From: Burkholderiaceae bacterium | GTDB lineage: Bacteria; Pseudomonadota; Gammaproteobacteria; Burkholderiales; Burkholderiaceae | NCBI GenBank assembly: GCA_021166835.1 | Contig: JAJPEN010000076.1 | Span: 4,517-68,516 of the forward strand | Reading direction: 5' to 3' | DNA: 64,000 nucleotides | Shown here: positions 42,709-52,162 of the stretch, in pieces | How the letters are laid out: the number at the start of each line of letters is the position of its first letter | Numbering within the stretch: position 1 is the stretch's first letter | Made by a program: the position numbers and the translations under genes | The notes under the pieces: model-generated | Told to the model about the DNA's origin: nothing | Databases searched by the model: none | What the model saw: only the letters and a program-made list of their open reading frames with translations

Positions 42709-43464
42709 CTACTCCGCTCGCACCCGGTTGGGAAGGATCTTCCCGAGGAACTGCCGCGCGCGCTCGCTGCGCGCGCCCATGTCGCCGAAGAACTCGGCCG
42801 TGCGGCAGTCTTCGACGATGCGTCCGGCGTCCATGAATACCACGCGATCGGACACGTTGTTGGCGAAGCCCATCTCGTGCGTGACGACCATCATCGTCAT
42901 GCCTTCGCGCGCGAGCCCGACCATCACCTCCAGCACCTCGCCGACCATCTCCGGATCGAGCGCCGACGTGGGCTCGTCGAACAGCATCGCGATCGGGTCC
43001 ATGCACAGCGCGCGGGCGATCGCCACGCGCTGCTGCTGGCCGCCGGAGAGCTGCCCGGGGAACTTGTCGCGCTGCGAGGCGAGCCCGACCCTGTCGAGGT
43101 AGTGCATCGCCTTGCCGACCGCGTCCGGCCTGCTGCGCCCGAGCACCTTGCGCTGCGCCAGGCAGAGGTTCTCGATCACGGTGAGGTGCGGGAACAGCTC
43201 GAAGTGCTGGAACACCATGCCCACCCGCGCGCGCAGCCGCGGCAGGTCGGTGCCGCGCGCCGACAGCGAGATGCCGTCGACCACCACGTCGCCTTTCTGG
43301 AAGGGCTCGAGCGCGTTGACGCACTTGATCAGCGTGGACTTGCCCGATCCGGAAGGGCCGCAGACCACCACGACCTCGCCCTTGTCGACGTGCGTCGTGC
43401 AGTCGGCGAGCACCTGGAACTGGCCGTACCACTTGCTGACGTCGCGGATCTCGATCATCGGCAT
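42709..43464 (-). CDS. gltL: Polar amino acid ABC transporter ATPase, GltL type
   Basis: 251 residues. Walker [10 protein letters not shown] near residue 36, signature [15 protein letters not shown] near 140, Walker [16 protein letters not shown] near 157. Closest in pattern to GltL/GlnQ-type ATPases. Two starts (43464, 43458) are possible. Fourth gene of the GltI-J-K-L set; pncB begins 14 bases after its stop. Confidence 0.92.
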   Translation of the reverse strand: MPMIEIRDVSKWYGQFQVLADCTTHVDKGEVVVVCGPSGSGKSTLIKCVNALEPFQKGDVVVDGISLSARGTDLPRLRARVGMVFQHFELFPHLTVIENLCLAQRKVLGRSRPDAVGKAMHYLDRVGLASQRDKFPGQLSGGQQQRVAIARALCMDPIAMLFDEPTSALDPEMVGEVLEVMVGLAREGMTMMVVTHEMGFANNVSDRVVFMDAGRIVEDCRTAEFFGDMGARSERARQFLGKILPNRVRAE

Positions 43465-43483
43465 GTCGCTTCGCCCATGAGCC

Positions 43484-44170
43484 TCAACGGATGATGGCGA
43501 TGCGCCGGTTCAGCGCCTTCACGGCGAGCGACAGCGCATAACTGAGAACGAAATAGATGACGGCCACCAGCGTGTACATCTCGACGAGGCGGCTGTCGCG
43601 CTGCGCGATCTTGCTCGCTGCGCCGACCAGGTCGGTGACGTTGAGCAGCGCCACCAGCGAAACGTCCTGGAACAGCACGATCGTCTGCGTGAGCAGCACG
43701 GGCAGCATGTTGCGCAGCGCCTGCGGCAGGACGACCAGGCGCATCGCCTGCGCGTAGTTCAGGCCGATCGCGTAGGCCGCCGACAGCTGTCCCTTGGGGA
43801 TGCTCTGGATGCCGGCGCGGACGATCTCGCAGAAATACGCCCCCTCGAACAGGATGAAGGTGACGTAGGCGGAGCGGTCGGCGCCGATGCGCGGAGGATA
43901 GGCGGCGCCGGTGATCCATTGCAGCATCACCGGCACGAGGAAATAGAACCAGAAGATGACCAGCAGCAGCGGAACCGAACGCATCAGGTTCACGTAGCCG
44001 GCCGCCACCCATGCCAGCGGCGCGATGCCCGACAGGCGCGCGAGCGCGAGCAGGATTCCCCATATCGTTCCGCCGATCGCGGCGATCACCGTGAGCTGGA
44101 CGGTATAGGACAGGCCCTTCATCAGGAAGGGCAGCGAGGCGGCGATCGACCCCCAGTCGAAGCCTGCCAT
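43484..44170 (-). CDS. gltK: Polar amino acid ABC transporter permease, GltK type
   Basis: 228 residues with about five membrane segments and the permease loop [20 protein letters not shown] near residue 120 (EAA-type contact with the ATPase). Belongs to the HisM/GltK group. Six bases separate it from the preceding permease. Confidence 0.9.
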   Translation of the reverse strand: MAGFDWGSIAASLPFLMKGLSYTVQLTVIAAIGGTIWGILLALARLSGIAPLAWVAAGYVNLMRSVPLLLVIFWFYFLVPVMLQWITGAAYPPRIGADRSAYVTFILFEGAYFCEIVRAGIQSIPKGQLSAAYAIGLNYAQAMRLVVLPQALRNMLPVLLTQTIVLFQDVSLVALLNVTDLVGAASKIAQRDSRLVEMYTLVAVIYFVLSYALSLAVKALNRRIAIIR

Positions 44171-44176
44171 GATGGG

Positions 44177-44905
44177 CTACCGTTTCCCCCCGAGATAGCC
44201 GGGCACCGCGGTGGCGCGCTCGACCCAGGCGAACACCCGGTTGATCGCGAGCGCCACCAGCACGTAGAGGACGGTGGCGGCACCGAAGGCGGCGAAGTAG
44301 CGGAAGGTCATCTCGCCCATCTCGCGCGTGCGGAAGAACAGCTCCGCCAGGCCGATCGAGTACGCCACCGCCGAGTTCTTCACCAGGTTCATCGACTCCG
44401 AGGTGAGCGGCGGGACGACGATGCGAAAGGCCATCGGCAGCAGCACGTAGCGGTAGGTCTGCGCCTGCGTGAGGCCCAGCGCATAGCCGGCCATGCGCTG
44501 GCCGCGCGGCAGCGACAGGATGCCCGACTTCACCTGCTCGGCGATGCGCGCCGAGGTGAAGAGCCCGAGGCAGACCACCGACAGCAGCAGCTGGAAACGC
44601 GTGGGGTCCATTTCGAGCGCCAGGCGCTTGAGCGACGGCACGAACTCCGGAACGACGAAGTACCAGAGGAAGAACTGCACCAGCAGCGGGATGTTGCGGA
44701 ACAGCTCGACCCAGGCGTCGCCCAGCGCCACCACCCAGCGCCGGTCGGTGGTGCGCAGCACGCCGAGCAGCGAGCCGATCGCCATCGCGACGATCCACGA
44801 CAGCGCGACCAGCACGAGCGTGTACTCGAGCCCCCAGAGCAGCGACATCCCCCAGGTGGTGTCGCCGTCCGGAGTCTCCTGGCCGAAGATGCCGAGGTCG
44901 AGCAC
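44177..44905 (-). CDS. gltJ: Polar amino acid ABC transporter permease, GltJ type
   Basis: 242 residues. N-terminal WGMSLLWGLEYTLVLVALSWIVAM and the coupling loop TSARIAEQVKSGILSLPRGQRMAGYALG near residue 128 mark a GltJ-type permease. Start is a GTG at 44905 with AGGAGG only three bases away, an unusually short spacing. A 12-bp triple repeat lies between it and the binding-protein gene. Confidence 0.9.
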   Translation of the reverse strand: MLDLGIFGQETPDGDTTWGMSLLWGLEYTLVLVALSWIVAMAIGSLLGVLRTTDRRWVVALGDAWVELFRNIPLLVQFFLWYFVVPEFVPSLKRLALEMDPTRFQLLLSVVCLGLFTSARIAEQVKSGILSLPRGQRMAGYALGLTQAQTYRYVLLPMAFRIVVPPLTSESMNLVKNSAVAYSIGLAELFFRTREMGEMTFRYFAAFGAATVLYVLVALAINRVFAWVERATAVPGYLGGKR

Positions 44906-44915
44906 GGCCTCCTCC

Positions 44916-44951
44916 CAGCCGCTTTCCCGGCCGCTTTCTCAGCCGCTCACC
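44916..44951. repeat. Three 12-bp repeats between gltI and gltJ
   Basis: Three units based on CAGCCGCTTTCC (44916-44927, 44928-44939, 44940-44951), the last one diverged. They occupy most of the 62-base gap between the binding-protein stop and the first permease. No function seen. Confidence 0.6.
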
Positions 44952-44967
44952 CGGGCGCGCGCGCCGC

Positions 44968-45864
44968 TCACTCGACGCCCTTGTCGTTCGGATGCGCGAA
45001 GGCCTGCTTGTTCGCCTCGTTCTCGGGGAAGTTCAGGTTGATGCCCTTGGGCGGAATCGGGCTGGTGAACCATTTCGCGTAGATCTGGTGGATCTCGCCG
45101 GACTTCATCACGTCGCCGATCGTCTTGTCGACCAGCGCCTTGAACTGCGGGTCGTTCTTGCGCAGCATCATGCTGTAGGGTTCGCTGCGCAGCGAACCGG
45201 GCAGGATCCGGTACGCCGACGGGTCCTTCGAGTTCGCGATCTGGCCCGCCAGCAGGATGTCGTCCATCACGAAGGCCGCCGCCCGCCCGTCCGCCATCAG
45301 CAGGAAGCTCTCGGCGTGGTCCTTGCCGTAGATCTCCTTGAAGTCGGCGTCTTCGGCCTTGGCATATTTCTTCAGCAGCGGCACCGAGGTCGTGCCCGAG
45401 GTGGTGACGATCGTCTTGCCCTTCAGTTGCTCGAAGCGCTCGATGCCCGAATCCTTCTTCACGGCCGCCGAGACGTTGATGACGAAGTAGGTGGGCCCGA
45501 ACGCCACCTGCTTCTGGCGCGCCACCGAGTTGGTGGTGGAGCCGCATTCGAGGTCGATGGTGCCGTTCTCGAGCAGCGGAATGCGGTTGCTCGACGTGAC
45601 CGGAGAGTAGTTCACCTTCAGGTCCGGCATCTTCAGCTCGGCCTTCACCGCGTCGGTGATCTTCGCGCACAGCTCCATCGCGTAGCCGATCGGCCTGCCG
45701 TTGTTGTCCAGATACGAGAAGGGAATCGAGGACTCGCGATAGCCGACAGTGATGGCGCCGGTTTCCTTCGCCTTCTGCAGCGTGCCGGTCAGCGCCTGGG
45801 CGTGCGCCGCGGCGGACGCAAAGGCCAGGCACGCGAAGAGCGCCGCTTGCTTCAATGAGGTCAT
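44968..45864 (-). CDS. gltI: Amino acid ABC transporter substrate-binding protein, GltI type
   Basis: 298 residues with a cleavable signal peptide (KQAALFACLAFASAAAHAQA, cut near residue 23). The mature part has GAITVGYRESSIPFSYLDNNG, ENGTIDLECGSTTN and TIVTTSGTTSVPLLKKY, characteristic of glutamate/aspartate-binding GltI. GGAG precedes ATG 45864. Placed 81 bases behind the enamidase gene, so it may be expressed with nicotinate breakdown; whether it binds glutamate or a pathway acid such as a formylglutarate relative is open. Confidence 0.9.
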   Translation of the reverse strand: MTSLKQAALFACLAFASAAAHAQALTGTLQKAKETGAITVGYRESSIPFSYLDNNGRPIGYAMELCAKITDAVKAELKMPDLKVNYSPVTSSNRIPLLENGTIDLECGSTTNSVARQKQVAFGPTYFVINVSAAVKKDSGIERFEQLKGKTIVTTSGTTSVPLLKKYAKAEDADFKEIYGKDHAESFLLMADGRAAAFVMDDILLAGQIANSKDPSAYRILPGSLRSEPYSMMLRKNDPQFKALVDKTIGDVMKSGEIHQIYAKWFTSPIPPKGINLNFPENEANKQAFAHPNDKGVE

Positions 45865-45945
45865 GAGAGGGCTCCGTCGATCGATGGGGATCCGAATGGC
45901 GCGCTCAGTGTAGCCCAGGCCGCCGGCCGGCGAATATCGGCTGCG

Positions 45946-47148
45946 TCAGTCCTGCACGACCGGCACTTCGGCTGCCGGCGGCGTGTTGCGGCTGCGCGTG
46001 CAGCGCACGATGCCGTCGATCATCACCATGCCGACGCCGGGAATGTCGCCCAGATGCACGCTGTCGAGCAGGTCGGCGCCGGCCGAGTGCTGCGCGCGAT
46101 CGAGGAAGACGAAGTCGGCCGGGCGGCCGGGCTCGATCAGCCCCTGCTCGAGCCCACGCATGCGCGCGGTATTCCCGGTGGCGAAGCCGAAGCAGATCTC
46201 GGCCGGGATGTCGGCCATGCTCGAGAGCAGCGCGATCATCCGCAGGATTCCGAGCGGCTGCACGCCCGAGCCGGCCGGCGCGTCGGTGCCGAGAATGATG
46301 CGGTGCGGGCAGCGCAGCTCGATCGCGTGGCGCGCGGTGAGGATCGCGATGCGCTCGTTGCCGTTGTGCACGATCTCCATCGCCCGCGGGCTGCGCTCGC
46401 ACAGCGTGCACACCGCCTTGTAGGAGAGCGCGGTGTGGCCGCCGTTGATGTGGCCGATGACGTCGGCGTCGGCCTCGAGCACGACGTTCTCGTCGATGAG
46501 TCCGGAGCCCGGGATCGACGGGCCGCCGGTGTGGATCGTGCTCTGGATGCCGTGCCTGCGCGCCCACGCGACCATGCGCGCGGCCTCGTCGCCCGCCTTC
46601 ACCGAACCGAGCCCGACCTCGCCGAGCAGGCGCACGCCGGCGGCGGCCATTTCGGCGAAATCGGCTTCCTCCATCCCCTTCTCGAGCACCGGCGCGCCGG
46701 CGAGCACCTTCACTCCGCCGGCCAGGCCCGCGGCGCGCATTCCGTCGAAGGCGCGCTGCGCGGTAATCGCCAGCGCCTTCACGCCGACGACGTCCTTCGG
46801 GCGTCCGGGCAGGTGCACCTCGCCGGCGGAGATCATCGTCGTGACGCCGCCGTGCAGGCACGAGTCGATCCAGCCGATCTGGTTCTGGCGCGGTGTCCAG
46901 TCTCCGAAGACCGGGTGCACGTGCGAGTCGATGAGCCCGGGCGCGAGCGCCGTGCCGCGCGCATCGATCGTCGTGCGTGCGCCCGCGGTGTCGCAGTCCT
47001 TCTCCCGGCCGATCGCGACGATGCGGCCGTCGTCGACGACGACCGTGTCGGCGTCGAGGATGGGACGGTCGATGTCGCCCGACAGCAGCAGCCCGATGTT
47101 GCGCACGACGACCTTGCCGGAGCGGGCCTGAGCGTTGAGGTTTGCCAT
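45946..47148 (-). CDS. ena: Enamidase (1,4,5,6-tetrahydro-6-oxonicotinate hydrolase)
   Basis: 400 residues of the amidohydrolase superfamily, with strong resemblance to Eubacterium barkeri enamidase: NIGLLLSGDI near 17, metal ligands H76 and H78 in SHVH, GGVTTMISAGEVHLPGRPKD near 99, GEVGLG, HTGGPSIPGSG, HINGG, GTDAPAGSG, and the C-terminal TRSRNTPPA. The known enzyme is a bi-metal (Fe-Zn) hydrolase that opens the ring to 2-formylglutarate and ammonia. AGGAGAG precedes the ATG. Third gene leftward from the divergent promoter opposite hnr. Confidence 0.9.
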   Translation of the reverse strand: MANLNAQARSGKVVVRNIGLLLSGDIDRPILDADTVVVDDGRIVAIGREKDCDTAGARTTIDARGTALAPGLIDSHVHPVFGDWTPRQNQIGWIDSCLHGGVTTMISAGEVHLPGRPKDVVGVKALAITAQRAFDGMRAAGLAGGVKVLAGAPVLEKGMEEADFAEMAAAGVRLLGEVGLGSVKAGDEAARMVAWARRHGIQSTIHTGGPSIPGSGLIDENVVLEADADVIGHINGGHTALSYKAVCTLCERSPRAMEIVHNGNERIAILTARHAIELRCPHRIILGTDAPAGSGVQPLGILRMIALLSSMADIPAEICFGFATGNTARMRGLEQGLIEPGRPADFVFLDRAQHSAGADLLDSVHLGDIPGVGMVMIDGIVRCTRSRNTPPAAEVPVVQD

Positions 47149-47196
47149 GGTTTCACTCTCCTGGAGGACGATCGCCTGCCGCCGCTGGTCGGCGTA

Positions 47197-47877
47197 CTAG
47201 GCCACGCGCGCGGCGGCGGCACACACCGGCTCGTCGGCGCACACGGCCCGAAGCACGGTGTCGAGAACGAAGGATTGCCAGTGCGCCACCGCCTCGGGCG
47301 CCTCGAGGTTCTCGCCGAGAAACGCCGAGAGCGTGAAGCGGTTCGACTGGTAGAAGTAGCCGGTGGAGGCGACCAGCAGGTACAGGTCGCGCCCGGTGAG
47401 GCCGGGCCGGAACAGCCCGCGCGCCACGCCGCTGGCGAGCAGCCGCTCGAGGATGCCGACGGCGGGCGACGAATACTCGCGCGCGCGCAGCGACTTCCCG
47501 ATGTGCCGGCCGCGATGCAGGTTCTCGCTGTTGAGCAGCGTGACGAACTCCGGGTGCTTTCGGTAGTACTCGTGCACGAAGCGCACGACCGTGCCGAGCG
47601 ACTCGACCGGCCGCTCGAAGTCGAGCTCGAGCTTCGACTCGGCTTCGTTGAAGCGCCGGTAGATCTCCTCGAGGACGGCGACGAACAGCCCTTCCTTGCT
47701 GCCGAAGTAGTAGTAGATCATCCGGTCGTAGGAGCCGGCCGCCTTGGCGATCTTGTCGACGCTGCCGCCGTGCAGGCCGTGCCGCGCGAAGACGCGGATG
47801 GCCGCGCGCAGCAGGCTGTCGCGCGTGGCCTGCGCGGCGCGCTCGCGCACGCCCTTCCTGCGCACGACGCCGCTCAT
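47197..47877 (-). CDS. TetR-family regulator of the nicotinate island
   Basis: 226 residues. HTH region ATRDSLLRAAIRVFARHGLHGGSVDKIAKAAGSYDRMIYYYFGSKEGLF (about residues 17-65). C-terminal domain resembles TetR_C-type regulators of catabolic genes (FRPGLTGRDLYLLVASTGYFYQSNRFTLSAFLG). Overlaps the end of the ferredoxin reductase gene by four bases. Likely controls the divergent hnr/fpr promoter region, where inverted repeats are present. Confidence 0.88.
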   Translation of the reverse strand: MSGVVRRKGVRERAAQATRDSLLRAAIRVFARHGLHGGSVDKIAKAAGSYDRMIYYYFGSKEGLFVAVLEEIYRRFNEAESKLELDFERPVESLGTVVRFVHEYYRKHPEFVTLLNSENLHRGRHIGKSLRAREYSSPAVGILERLLASGVARGLFRPGLTGRDLYLLVASTGYFYQSNRFTLSAFLGENLEAPEAVAHWQSFVLDTVLRAVCADEPVCAAAARVA

Positions 47878-48647
47878 TGCTCGGCGAACGCGCGCTCGAT
47901 GACGAAGGCGCCCGGCACCGAGGTGTTGCCCTCGGCGAAGCCGCGCTGCTCGAGCATGTGCTTGAGGTCGCGCAGCATGCCGGGGCTGCCGCAGATCATG
48001 ACGCGGTCGTCGGCCGGGTCGAGCGCGGGCAGGGAGAGATCGGCGAACAGCTTGCCGCTCTCGATGAGATCGGGGATGCGGCCCATGTTGCGGTACTCCT
48101 CTCGCGTGACGGTGGGGTAATAGCGCATCTGGGAGGAGACCATGTCGCCGAGGAACTCGTGCGACGGCAGGTGCTCGGCGAGCAGGTCATGGTAGGCGAG
48201 TTCGTCGACCTTGCGCACACCGTGCACGAGGACGATCTGCTCGAACTTCTCATAGGTTTCGGGATCGCGCACAATGCTCATGAACGGCGCCAGGCCGGTG
48301 CCCGTGGCGAGCATGTACAGGCGCCTGCCCGGAAGCAGGTAGTCGACCACCAGCGTTCCGGTGGGCTTGCGGCCCACGATCAGCGTATCGCCGGGCTGGA
48401 TGTGCTGCAGGCGCGAGGTGAGCGGGCCCTCTTCGACCTTGATGCTGAGGAACTCGAGATGGTCCTCGTAGTTGGCGCTCGCGATGCTGTAGGCGCGCAG
48501 CAGCGGCTTGCCGTCCACCCGCAACCCGATCATCGTGAAGTGGCCGTTGCTGAACCGCAGCGCGGCGTCGCGCGTCGTCGTGAAGCTGAACAGCCGGTCG
48601 GTCCAGTGGTGGACGCTCAGTACCCGTTCCTCGTTGAATGCGCTCAT
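47874..48647 (-). CDS. fpr: Ferredoxin-NADP+ reductase
   Basis: 257 residues from ATG 48647. FAD-binding LRAYSIASANYEDHLEFLSIKV near residue 50 and NADP-binding YMLATGTGLAPFMSIVRDPE near 110, ending with the FPR-type aromatic-poor tail VIERAFAEQ. It moves electrons between NADPH and ferredoxin/flavodoxin. Divergently placed opposite 6-hydroxynicotinate reductase, which in E. barkeri takes electrons from reduced ferredoxin, so a dedicated supply role is likely. No ferredoxin gene was seen in the island. Confidence 0.93.
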   Translation of the reverse strand: MSAFNEERVLSVHHWTDRLFSFTTTRDAALRFSNGHFTMIGLRVDGKPLLRAYSIASANYEDHLEFLSIKVEEGPLTSRLQHIQPGDTLIVGRKPTGTLVVDYLLPGRRLYMLATGTGLAPFMSIVRDPETYEKFEQIVLVHGVRKVDELAYHDLLAEHLPSHEFLGDMVSSQMRYYPTVTREEYRNMGRIPDLIESGKLFADLSLPALDPADDRVMICGSPGMLRDLKHMLEQRGFAEGNTSVPGAFVIERAFAEQ

Positions 48648-48712
48648 GGGGGGATCGTGGCGGGTTGCGTGAGGCGCTTGCCAGAACGCGGCGAATTCAG
48701 TAGATTCCGCGC

Positions 48713-48756
48713 TTTGATGTAGCGACCACAACATCAAATTTCGGTGGATGCTACAT
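48713..48756. promoter_or_regulatory. Candidate operator in fpr/hnr divergent region
   Basis: Two overlapping inverted repeats: TTTGATGT (48713-48720) with ACATCAAA (48731-48738), ten-base spacer, perfect; and ATGTAGCGACCAC (48717-48729) with GTGGATGCTACAT (48744-48756), 11 of 13 positions paired, 14-base spacer. They lie between the divergent starts of fpr and hnr, the expected place for the TetR regulator encoded just after fpr. Confidence 0.55.
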
Positions 48757-48802
48757 GAATGGATTCGGCGGGACAATCCCGACCGGCACCGAGGAGCGCC
48801 CC

Positions 48803-50437
48803 ATGACCGAACACACGCGCACCGACGGGCTGCCCGGCATCGACGTGCCGGCGCTGCCGCAGATCCTCGAACGGGGACGACCGCGCAGCGAACGCATGGC
48901 GGCCGACAAGATCGAGTGCAACGCCTGCCCGGTGCTGTGCCAGATCGCCCCCGGACGCACCGGCGCCTGCGACCGTTACGCGAACCACGAGGGCACGCTG
49001 GTGCGCGTCGATCCGGTCGTGCTGCTGCGCCGCCGGATCGACGAGAGCGAGGCGCGGCTGGTGTCCTTCGCCTACCGCCCCACCCTGCCCGCGGCGCTGC
49101 AGCAGGAGCCGCCGGCCGCCGCCGACGCGCCGGCGGCCGCACTGCCGCCCGATCTCCTTGCCGGCGACGAGGTCTTCGTCACCGGGATCGGATCGTCGAC
49201 CACCTATCCCGACTACAAGCCGGCCCCGTTCATCGTGGGCTCGAAGGCCGACGGCGTCGATCTCGTCACCGTCGTCACCGAGGGCATCTTCAGCTACTGC
49301 AGCTTCAAGCTGAAGATCGACACCGATCGCTACCTCGGGCCCGAGCAGGCCAACGTGCGCTGCAAGGGAGAGGTCGTCGGCCACGTGACCACCGCCGAGT
49401 ACGGCTCGCAGATGCTGTCGCTGGGCGGCGTGCACCACCTCACCGGCGGCAGCAAGAAGGAAGGCCGCCTCGCGCTCGAGGCGATGCAGACGCTCGGCAA
49501 CAAGGGCGCGGTAGCGCTCACCATCGACGGCGGTTCGCAGATCGTGGTGCAGGCCGGCCGCGCGCCGATCGTCAACGGCGTCGAGGAGCAGCGCATGCGC
49601 GTGGGCTGCGGCTCGGCCACGATCGGCATCTTCGCGCGCCAGCTCTTCGGCAAGGCCGACGAGGTCGTCGTCGTCGACGACCACATCACCGGCGTGCTCA
49701 CCGAGCACCAGGCCGGGCGCTGCCTCGACATGCCGCGCTCGGGGATCAGGGTGCGCGGGCGCAAGTCCACGCCGGGGCGCTATTTCCAGGTCGCCAACCC
49801 GGGCACCGGCTGGGGCGGAACCGACATCGCCGATCCGCTGTCGATCATCGAAGGCTGGGACGAGTCGGTGGCGCGCCCGGGGCTGCGGCTGCTGATGACC
49901 TCGACCACCGGCGAGCACGCGTCGTGGTACGTGCTCGACGAGGCGCTGCGGCCGCAGGAACAGCAGATGCCGCCGGCGGTGCGCGCCGTCGTCGAGCGCA
50001 TCGGCGAGAACTGCGAGCCGTCGCTGTGCACCGTGCTGTTCCTCGGCGGCGCCGGCGGCAGCCTGCGCGCAGGCGTCACCGAGAACCCGGTCCTGCTCAC
50101 CCGCGCGATCAAGGAAGCGCTGGTGAACGTCACCTGCGGCGGGGCGCCCGCCTACGTCTGGCCGGGCGGCGGCATCACGATCATGGTCGACGTGCTGCGC
50201 ATGCCGGACCACAGCTTCGGCACGGTACCCACGCCCGCGCTGGTCGCGCCGATCGAGTTCAGCATGCGGCTGGAAGATTTCCGTGCGCTCGGCGGGCACG
50301 TCGACCACGTCCGGCCGCTCGACGAAGTCCTGCGCCACGGCGCCTGGCACGACGACGGCGCGCCGACTGCCCGCCGCTGGGTCGAGGCGTCGAAGCGCAA
50401 CCCGTGGCCGCTGGGTCGCCCGCCGTTGATCGGGTGA
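48803..50437 (+). CDS. hnr: 6-Hydroxynicotinate reductase
   Basis: 544 residues from ATG 48803, which has GAGGAG eight bases upstream; an earlier ATG at 48755 falls inside the inverted repeats and is less likely. Cysteines C39, C42, C46 and C56 (ECNACPVLCQIAPGRTGAC) form a probable Fe-S site; more cysteines follow (YCSF, NVRC, VGCGSAT, GENCEPSLC). The E. barkeri enzyme carries Fe-S clusters and a covalently bound flavin and reduces 6-hydroxynicotinate to tetrahydro-6-oxonicotinate. A GSAT tetrapeptide ending at T273 resembles flavin-transfer sites only in part. Identity rests on remembered family pattern and context with enamidase and nicotinate hydroxylase. Confidence 0.82.
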   Translation: MTEHTRTDGLPGIDVPALPQILERGRPRSERMAADKIECNACPVLCQIAPGRTGACDRYANHEGTLVRVDPVVLLRRRIDESEARLVSFAYRPTLPAALQQEPPAAADAPAAALPPDLLAGDEVFVTGIGSSTTYPDYKPAPFIVGSKADGVDLVTVVTEGIFSYCSFKLKIDTDRYLGPEQANVRCKGEVVGHVTTAEYGSQMLSLGGVHHLTGGSKKEGRLALEAMQTLGNKGAVALTIDGGSQIVVQAGRAPIVNGVEEQRMRVGCGSATIGIFARQLFGKADEVVVVDDHITGVLTEHQAGRCLDMPRSGIRVRGRKSTPGRYFQVANPGTGWGGTDIADPLSIIEGWDESVARPGLRLLMTSTTGEHASWYVLDEALRPQEQQMPPAVRAVVERIGENCEPSLCTVLFLGGAGGSLRAGVTENPVLLTRAIKEALVNVTCGGAPAYVWPGGGITIMVDVLRMPDHSFGTVPTPALVAPIEFSMRLEDFRALGGHVDHVRPLDEVLRHGAWHDDGAPTARRWVEASKRNPWPLGRPPLIG

Positions 50438-50444
50438 AATCGGC

Positions 50445-51437
<993 letters not shown>

Positions 51438-51462
51438 GTCAAATTCACCGGAGAGCCCCGCG

Positions 51463-52116
51463 ATGATCGAGATCCGGCGCATCGTTTCGCAGGTCGAGGA
51501 CATTCACCACGAGTTCGGCCCGGTCGCGGCGCAGCCGCTGCGACGCGGCTGGATCGCCGCGGTGCTGACCAACCCCTTCGCCGGGCGTTACGTCGAAGAC
51601 ATCCTGCCGATGATGGACGAGCTCAATCCGGTCGGACTCGATCTGGCGCAACGGCTGCGCGCCGCGATGGGCGTGCCCGTCGAGCGGATCGAGACCTACG
51701 GCAAGGGCGCGATCGTCGGCAGTGCCGGCGAGCTCGAGCACGGCGCGCTCTGGCACGTGCCGGGCGGCTACGCGATGCGCGAGCTGCTCGGATGGAAAGG
51801 CGACCGCGCCGCTTATCGTGCCGGCGCCGGCGCGGGCGCTGCCGAGGAGAAGACCGGCCAGCCGGGCAACGCGCTGGCGATCGTTCCTTCCACCAAGAAG
51901 GTCGGCCCGCCGGGCGCCACGCTCGACGTGCCGCTCACGCACATCAACGCAAGCTACGTGCGCAGTCATTTCGACGCGATCGAGGTGCGCGTGCCGGGCG
52001 CGCCGAAGCGCGACGAGCTCGTCTACGTGCTCGCCATGAGCACCGGCGCGCGCGTGCACGCGCGTGTGGGCGGTCTGGCCGCCGCGGCGATCAGCCGCTG
52101 GGACGGCCTGCGCTGA
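51463..52116 (+). CDS. DUF1185 (amino acid synthesis family) protein, copy A
   Basis: 217 residues with GGAGAG before ATG 51463. Shares with the next gene the core VLTNPFAGRYVEDI near residue 38, ETYGKGAIVGSAGELEHGA near 74, VPSTKKVGPPGATLDVPLTHINASYVRSHFDAIEVRV near 144, and RVGGL near the end. The family name amino acid synthesis has no firm biochemical basis. An alanine/glycine-rich stretch near residue 125 is extra compared with copy B. Probably cotranscribed with hnr and UPF0280. Confidence 0.85.
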   Translation: MIEIRRIVSQVEDIHHEFGPVAAQPLRRGWIAAVLTNPFAGRYVEDILPMMDELNPVGLDLAQRLRAAMGVPVERIETYGKGAIVGSAGELEHGALWHVPGGYAMRELLGWKGDRAAYRAGAGAGAAEEKTGQPGNALAIVPSTKKVGPPGATLDVPLTHINASYVRSHFDAIEVRVPGAPKRDELVYVLAMSTGARVHARVGGLAAAAISRWDGLR

Positions 52117-52162
52117 GCAGGCAGCGCGCCGCAAGACACGACCAACCACCAGGAGGAATTCC

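Noticed and set aside
45946..47148. Amidohydrolase as imidazolonepropionase or dihydroorotase
   Set aside because: The motifs HLPGRPKD, HTGGPSIPGSG and the end TRSRNTPPA fit enamidase much better, and hnr is nearby.
48755..48802. Earlier ATG for 6-hydroxynicotinate reductase at 48755
   Set aside because: It overlaps the inverted repeats and has only a weak ribosome binding site, while ATG 48803 has GAGGAG at good distance.
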